From assembly GCA_023269585.1 (NCBI GenBank), contig JAHFTC010000036.1:1-34827 (forward strand): 34,827 nucleotides of DNA. Reading direction: 5' to 3'. The translations under genes and the position numbers were made by a program. Below the pieces are notes generated by a model. That model worked only from the letters and a program-made list of their open reading frames with translations. It ran no database searches and was not told where the DNA came from. This stretch comes from Opitutaceae bacterium. GTDB lineage: Bacteria > Verrucomicrobiota > Verrucomicrobiia > Opitutales > Opitutaceae. Below are positions 30,685 through 34,827 of the stretch, piece by piece. Position 1 is the stretch's first letter, and each line of letters starts with the position of its first letter.

Positions 30685-33600
30685 ATGCCTGCGCTCGAAA
30701 CCATCCGCCTCCGCGGCGTCCGTCAGAACAACCTCAAGGGCTTCGACCTCGATATCCCGCTCGGGCGCTACGTCGTCGTCACGGGCCTGAGCGGCGCGGG
30801 CAAATCCTCGCTCGTGTTCGACACGCTACACGCCGAGGGCCAGCGGCGTTACGTGGAGACGTTCAGCGCCTACACCCGCCAGTTTCTCGAGCTCCTCGCC
30901 AAGCCTCAGGTCGACTCCATCGAGAACATTCGCCCCTCGATCGCCATCGAGCAGAGCAACACCGTGAAGACCTCGCGCTCGACCGTCGGCACGATGACCG
31001 AGCTCACCGACTACTTCAAAGTCTGGTTCGGCCACGTCGCCGCCTGCTACGACCCCGAGACCGGCGAACGCGTCGAGGACGACAACCCGCAGACGATCTG
31101 GGCGAAAGCCTCCGCGCAGTTGCCCGGCACCACCGTGCTCGTCGCCTTCCGTGTCGCCCGCCCGGAGAACCTCACCTGGGCCGAGATCCTCCAGAATCTC
31201 CAGGGCCAGTCCTACCAACGCGTCCTGGTTCCCGACGCCGCCGGCGCCTGCGCGCCCCACCGCATCGACGACCTGCTCGCCACCGACGTGCCGCGTAGCG
31301 GAACGCGTGAGCGTTTCGATTCCTCCTCTTCCCGTAGCGGAACGCGTGAGCGTTTCGCCTCGCCGCTCGCCGACTCCGCCACCGCCCTCTTCGTCGTCCA
31401 GGACCGCATCACCCTCGACGCCACCGCCAAGTCCCGTTTCACCGAAGCCGTCGAGACCGCCCTCCATTTCGGCCAAGGCGAGGTCTTCAGTTTCCGCGAA
31501 ACGACTTCCGGTCAGTTCGCGGAAACTGGCCACTACTCCCGCGGTCTCCACTCGCCCAAGACAGGCCGCCGCTTCCGCCCCGCCGCGCCGGCGATGTTCT
31601 CCTTCAACTCCCCGCTCGGCGCCTGCCCGAATTGCCGCGGCTTCGGCCGCGTCATCGACATCGACTACCGCCTCGCGATCCCCGACGAGACCCTCAGCAT
31701 CGACGACGGCGCCATCAAATGCTGGGAAGGCGAAGTCTTCAGCGAGTCCAAGCGCGACCTCCTCTCCTTCGCGAAGAAGAAGAAGCTCCCCACTCACCTT
31801 CCCTTCTGCAACCTCACCCCCGCCCAGCGCGCCTACGTGATCGACGGCGAGCCGGGCTACGGTGCAAACGGCGTGGAGTGGCCCGCCGCGTGGTACGGGC
31901 TCAAGGGCTTCTTCCGTTTCCTCGAGGCCCGTACCTACAAGATGCACTACCGCGTCTTCCTCGCGCGGTACCGCACCTACAACCTCTGCCCCGAGTGCCA
32001 CGGCACCCGCCTCCAGCCCGAGGCCCTCTGCTGGAAATGGCAAAGCCGCACCCTCCCCGAGCTCTACCAGCTCCCCGTCTCCGAACTCCTCGCACTCCTC
32101 GCGCCGCTTTCTCGCGCCGACGACCGCCAGAGCGTCGACTCCGTACCTTCCCCCGCGCCCGAAACCACCACCTCCGCCGCCCCGCCTGCGTCCAATCCGC
32201 ACTCCGCAATCCGCAATCCGCAATCGGGTACTCCGCAATCTTCCGATCTGGCCCTCGACGCCATTCTCGCCCGCCTGCGCTACCTCGAGCAGGTCGGCCT
32301 CGGCTACCTCACGCTCGACCGCCAGTCGCGCACGCTCTCCGGCGGCGAAGTCCAGCGCGTCAACCTCACCTCCTGCCTCGGCTCCTCGCTCGTCGACACC
32401 CTCTTCGTCCTCGACGAGCCCTCCGTCGGCCTGCACCCGCGCGACATCGACCGCCTCATCGGTATCATCCGTTCGCTGACGGATGCCGGCAACACCGTGG
32501 TCGTCGTCGAGCACGACGAGTCGATGATCCGCGCCGCCGACCACGTGATCGAGATCGGGCCCGAGCCCGGCGCCGCCGGCGGCTACGTCGTCTTCCAAGG
32601 CGATGTCCCCGCGCTCCTCGCCTCCCCGCAGGCCATCACCGGCGCCTACCTCTCCGGCCGCCGCTTCATCCCCGTCCCCGCCCACCGCCGCCCCGTTTCC
32701 GCCCCCACCTCCGCCGAACCGCGTCCCTCCGCCCAGCCCCGTCCCTCCGCCGAACCCCGTCCCTCCGCCGAACCCAACGCCTCAGCCGGTGGTCGGCCTT
32801 GTAATACAATAGATTACATCTCGTCCGGAGCACCGGCCCCTGCCCCCGCGCCGAAAGACCCGTGGCTCATCTTCGAGCAAGCCTCCAAGCACAACCTCCG
32901 CGACCTCTCCTTCGCGCTCCCGCTCGGCCGCCTCGTCGCGCTCTCCGGCGTGTCCGGCTCCGGCAAGTCCACGCTGCTCGACCACGTCATCCACCAGGGC
33001 CTGCTCGCCGCACGCCGCCAGTTCGCCGAGGACCCGGCCACCATCGCCGCGATCCACGGCGCCGAGCACCTCGGCGAGATCGTGCTCGTCGACCAGTCCC
33101 CGCTCAGCCGCACGCCGCGCTCGAATGCCGCCCTCTACGCCGACGCCTGGGAGGGCATCCGCAATCTCTTCGCCTCGACCGAGGCCGCCCGCGAAGCCGG
33201 CTACTCCGCGTCCAGTTTCTCCTTCAACGCCGGCGACGGCCGCTGCGACCACTGCTCCGGCCTCGGCTACGAGGCCGTCGAGATGCAGTTCCTCTCGGAC
33301 GTCTACGTTCCCTGCCCGATCTGCGAAGGCCGCCGTTTCAAGCCCGAGATCCTCGCCTGCACCTGGCAGGGCCGCAGCGTGAGCGATGTCCTCGCGCTCA
33401 CCGTCCGCCAGGCGCTCGACTTCTTCGCCGGGCAACCCGCGATCCGCTCGCGCCTCGCCCCGCTGGATACCGTCGGCCTCGGTTACCTCACCCTCGGCCA
33501 ACCGCTCAACACCCTCTCCGGCGGCGAGTCCCAGCGCCTCAAGCTCGTCAAGTACCTCGGCACCTTCACCGAGTTGGAAAACACAAAGTTCCAAATCCCA

Positions 33601-34827
33601 GACGCCAAAGCAGAACCCAACGACTCCGCCCCCGCCTCCCGCTCCTCCGCCAATCGCCAATCGGCAATCGAAGATCGGAGATCGGCCGCCTCCGTCCCTT
33701 CCGCCAATCCGCATTCCGCAATCCGCATTCCGCAATCGTCGCCGGCCCTGCTGCTTCTCGATGAGCCCACCACCGGCCTCCACCGCCACGACGTCGGCCG
33801 ACTGCTCTCCGTGCTCCACGCGCTCGTCGACCAGGGCCACAGCGTCGTCGTGATCGAACACAACACCGACGTTCTCAAGAACGCCGATTGGATCCTCGAA
33901 GTCGGTCCCGAAGGTGGCGCTGCCGGCGGCCGTATCGTCGCTTCAGGCACACCCGAGCAAGTCGCCCTCACCCGCACCGCCACCGCCCCCTATCTGCGAG
34001 CTGCGCTCGCAAACGCGGAACTCGGAACGCAGAACGCGGAACTCCTCGCCGCCGAGCCCGCGCAAGCCCCCTACGCCCGGTCCGCCTCCCCCAATCGAAA
34101 ATCGGCAATCGAAAACCGGCAATCGCCCGTCTCCGTCATTCCGCAATCCGCATTCCGCAATCCGCAATCTCACTGCCTCCAGATCCTTGGCGCTCGCGAA
34201 AACAACCTCCGCAATCTCTCGCTCTCCATCGCGCTGCGCTCGCTCACGGTCGTCACCGGCGTGTCCGGCTCCGGCAAGTCCACCCTCGCCTTCGACATCA
34301 TCTTCGCCGAAGGCCAGCGCCGGTTCATGGAGTCGATGTCGCCCTACGCGCGCCAGTTCGTCGAGCAGCTGCCGCGCCCCGCCGTGGACCGCGTCACCGG
34401 CATCCCGCCCACCGTCGCCATCGAGCAGCGCATCACCCGCGGCGGACGCAAGAGCACCGTCGCCACCATCACCGAGGTCGCGCAATACCTTCGCCTGCTC
34501 TACGCCAAGCTCGGCATCCAGCACCATCCCGTCACCGGAAACCCGGTGCGCGCCCTCACCGCCCCCGAGTTGGAGAAACACTTCCTCGCCACGCTCGCCA
34601 CTCCCGCCGCCAAGAAGGCGAAGCACCTCTACCTCTGCGCCCCGCTCATCCGCGGACGCAAGGGCCACCACCAACCCATCGCCGACTGGATCCGCGACCA
34701 CGGCTACACGCACATGCGCGCCGACGGCCGCCTGCTCCTCGTCGAGAACTTCTCCAAGCTCGACCGCTTCAAGGAGCACAACGTCGAGGTGGTCGTGGCG
34801 GATTTGAAATCCGCCGCGGGGCGAGAG
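30685..34827 (+). CDS. uvrA: UvrA, tandem (double-length) form, 3-prime end outside window
   Basis: Damage-recognition ATPase of nucleotide excision repair. The frame is open from the ATG at 30685 to the window end, 1381 codons, already longer than standard UvrA (about 940). ABC module 1 has Walker [10 protein letters not shown] (from residue 34), signature [12 protein letters not shown] and Walker [13 protein letters not shown]. Module 2 has GVSGSGKST (near 32947), a complete zinc module CDHC...CPIC (33250-33330), signature [12 protein letters not shown] and [13 protein letters not shown] third module starts near 34170, with GVSGSGKST near 34261 and the UvrA segment [20 protein letters not shown]. 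So a second UvrA copy is fused in line, as in Chlamydia. In module 1 only the second Cys pair (ACPNC) of the zinc site remains. Several repeat-derived inserts interrupt linkers and loops. Confidence 0.93.
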   Translation, partial: MPALETIRLRGVRQNNLKGFDLDIPLGRYVVVTGLSGAGKSSLVFDTLHAEGQRRYVETFSAYTRQFLELLAKPQVDSIENIRPSIAIEQSNTVKTSRSTVGTMTELTDYFKVWFGHVAACYDPETGERVEDDNPQTIWAKASAQLPGTTVLVAFRVARPENLTWAEILQNLQGQSYQRVLVPDAAGACAPHRIDDLLATDVPRSGTRERFDSSSSRSGTRERFASPLADSATALFVVQDRITLDATAKSRFTEAVETALHFGQGEVFSFRETTSGQFAETGHYSRGLHSPKTGRRFRPAAPAMFSFNSPLGACPNCRGFGRVIDIDYRLAIPDETLSIDDGAIKCWEGEVFSESKRDLLSFAKKKKLPTHLPFCNLTPAQRAYVIDGEPGYGANGVEWPAAWYGLKGFFRFLEARTYKMHYRVFLARYRTYNLCPECHGTRLQPEALCWKWQSRTLPELYQLPVSELLALLAPLSRADDRQSVDSVPSPAPETTTSAAPPASNPHSAIRNPQSGTPQSSDLALDAILARLRYLEQVGLGYLTLDRQSRTLSGGEVQRVNLTSCLGSSLVDTLFVLDEPSVGLHPRDIDRLIGIIRSLTDAGNTVVVVEHDESMIRAADHVIEIGPEPGAAGGYVVFQGDVPALLASPQAITGAYLSGRRFIPVPAHRRPVSAPTSAEPRPSAQPRPSAEPRPSAEPNASAGGRPCNTIDYISSGAPAPAPAPKDPWLIFEQASKHNLRDLSFALPLGRLVALSGVSGSGKSTLLDHVIHQGLLAARRQFAEDPATIAAIHGAEHLGEIVLVDQSPLSRTPRSNAALYADAWEGIRNLFASTEAAREAGYSASSFSFNAGDGRCDHCSGLGYEAVEMQFLSDVYVPCPICEGRRFKPEILACTWQGRSVSDVLALTVRQALDFFAGQPAIRSRLAPLDTVGLGYLTLGQPLNTLSGGESQRLKLVKYLGTFTELENTKFQIPDAKAEPNDSAPASRSSANRQSAIEDRRSAASVPSANPHSAIRIPQSSPALLLLDEPTTGLHRHDVGRLLSVLHALVDQGHSVVVIEHNTDVLKNADWILEVGPEGGAAGGRIVASGTPEQVALTRTATAPYLRAALANAELGTQNAELLAAEPAQAPYARSASPNRKSAIENRQSPVSVIPQSAFRNPQSHCLQILGARENNLRNLSLSIALRSLTVVTGVSGSGKSTLAFDIIFAEGQRRFMESMSPYARQFVEQLPRPAVDRVTGIPPTVAIEQRITRGGRKSTVATITEVAQYLRLLYAKLGIQHHPVTGNPVRALTAPELEKHFLATLATPAAKKAKHLYLCAPLIRGRKGHHQPIADWIRDHGYTHMRADGRLLLVENFSKLDRFKEHNVEVVVADLKSAAGRE
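31295..31357 (+). repeat. Two REP-like hairpin units in frame inside uvrA
   Basis: Units at 31295-31318 and 31334-31357 are identical to the intergenic consensus with loop GTGA. Both are read in the frame that gives RSGTRERF. Their starts are 39 bp apart, a multiple of three, whereas both intergenic pairs are 34 bp apart. Confidence 0.88.
31488..31528 (+). repeat. Perfect 13-bp inverted repeat inside uvrA
   Basis: Arms CAGTTTCCGCGAA (31488-31500) and TTCGCGGAAACTG (31516-31528) with a 15-nt spacer. The segment encodes [14 protein letters not shown], just where the first Cys pair of the UvrA zinc module is expected, and no cysteine is present there. Confidence 0.7.
32193..32240 (+). repeat. 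CAATCCGC-family repeat in uvrA module 1
   Basis: Repeated CAATCCGCACTCCG / CAATCCGCAATCCG words, read as [12 protein letters not shown]. They lie in a Pro/Ser/Thr-rich insert (residues about 476-521) before the module 1 signature helix region. Confidence 0.75.
32704..32775 (+). repeat. 18-bp tandem repeat encoding RPSAEP linker
   Basis: Four tandem 18-bp units read as [18 protein letters not shown] and RPSAEP. They form a flexible linker between ABC modules 1 and 2 of UvrA. Confidence 0.85.
33578..33738 (+). repeat. CAATCCGC-family repeat insert between signature and Walker B of uvrA module 2
   Basis: About 160 bp inserted after [13 protein letters not shown] and before [13 protein letters not shown]. 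The second half consists of CAATCGGCAATCG and CAATCCGCATTCCG words. The first half (about 33579-33627) is markedly less GC-rich than the gene. In normal UvrA these two motifs are separated by only about ten residues. Confidence 0.82.
34012..34170 (+). repeat. Repeat-rich linker between the two UvrA copies
   Basis: Contains AACGCGGAACTCGG-type units (34012-34044) and CAATCGAAAATCGG / CAATCCGCATTCCG units (34092-34170), all in frame. They lie between the end of the first UvrA copy and the start of the second. Confidence 0.75.

Overview
The window is a GC-rich bacterial chromosome segment with dense, mostly housekeeping content. Several features point to the PVC group, most likely Verrucomicrobiota of the Opitutaceae type: the very high third-position GC, an oversized UvrA that carries a third ABC module (double-length UvrA is known from Chlamydia), and short palindromic repeats with a GTAG foot that also sit inside genes. 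The lineage is an inference from gene style, not a measured phylogenetic placement.

Layout from left to right. A LytS/LytR-type sensor kinase and regulator (132-1969) are followed by a hairpin-repeat cluster and a minisatellite. Next come an RsmB-like rRNA methyltransferase, a class I methyltransferase invaded by repeat DNA, and an unrecognised repeat protein with a cysteine-rich tail (2317-5732). After a gene-free gap there is a ParE/RelE-type toxin-antitoxin pair on the minus strand (6186-6724). An ECF sigma factor is then followed by a membrane-anchored protein that looks like a YfbK-family protein without its VWA domain (6937-8988). A second hairpin-repeat cluster precedes xseB-dxs (9463-11657). 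On the minus strand lie a hybrid histidine kinase and a three-gene SsuABC/NrtABC-type ABC importer (11718-16453). A divergent HDOD protein follows, then lipB-lipA (18487-20270), which converge on hemC-hemD (20412-22066). Next are trpC, tRNA-Arg(CCG) and a small lipoprotein. A minus-strand block then holds a second hybrid kinase, a small tyrosine-phosphatase-like protein, an RBBP9-type hydrolase, an exported HIT protein, lpdA and a small membrane protein. A GT4 glycosyltransferase and a very long uvrA, cut by the window end, close the segment.

Functional themes. Lipoate metabolism is represented by lipB, lipA and lpdA (the E3 subunit that uses lipoyl groups). Tetrapyrrole (hemC, hemD), isoprenoid (dxs) and tryptophan (trpC) synthesis are also present. 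Four loci are regulatory: LytS/LytR, two hybrid kinases, and the sigma/anti-sigma-like pair.

The most unusual signal is repetitive DNA crossing gene borders. A roughly 24-bp element (GTAG foot plus an 8-bp stem hairpin with a 4-nt loop) occurs between genes and twice in frame inside uvrA. A CCGTCCACYG-type minisatellite occurs between genes, splits a methyltransferase in frame, and a related repeat lies in rsmB. A third repeat family based on CAATCCGC is inserted in frame at three places in uvrA, once between the ABC signature and Walker B. The second notable item is the sigma-factor partner that joins an anti-sigma-like N-terminus to YfbK flanking domains with the VWA core missing.
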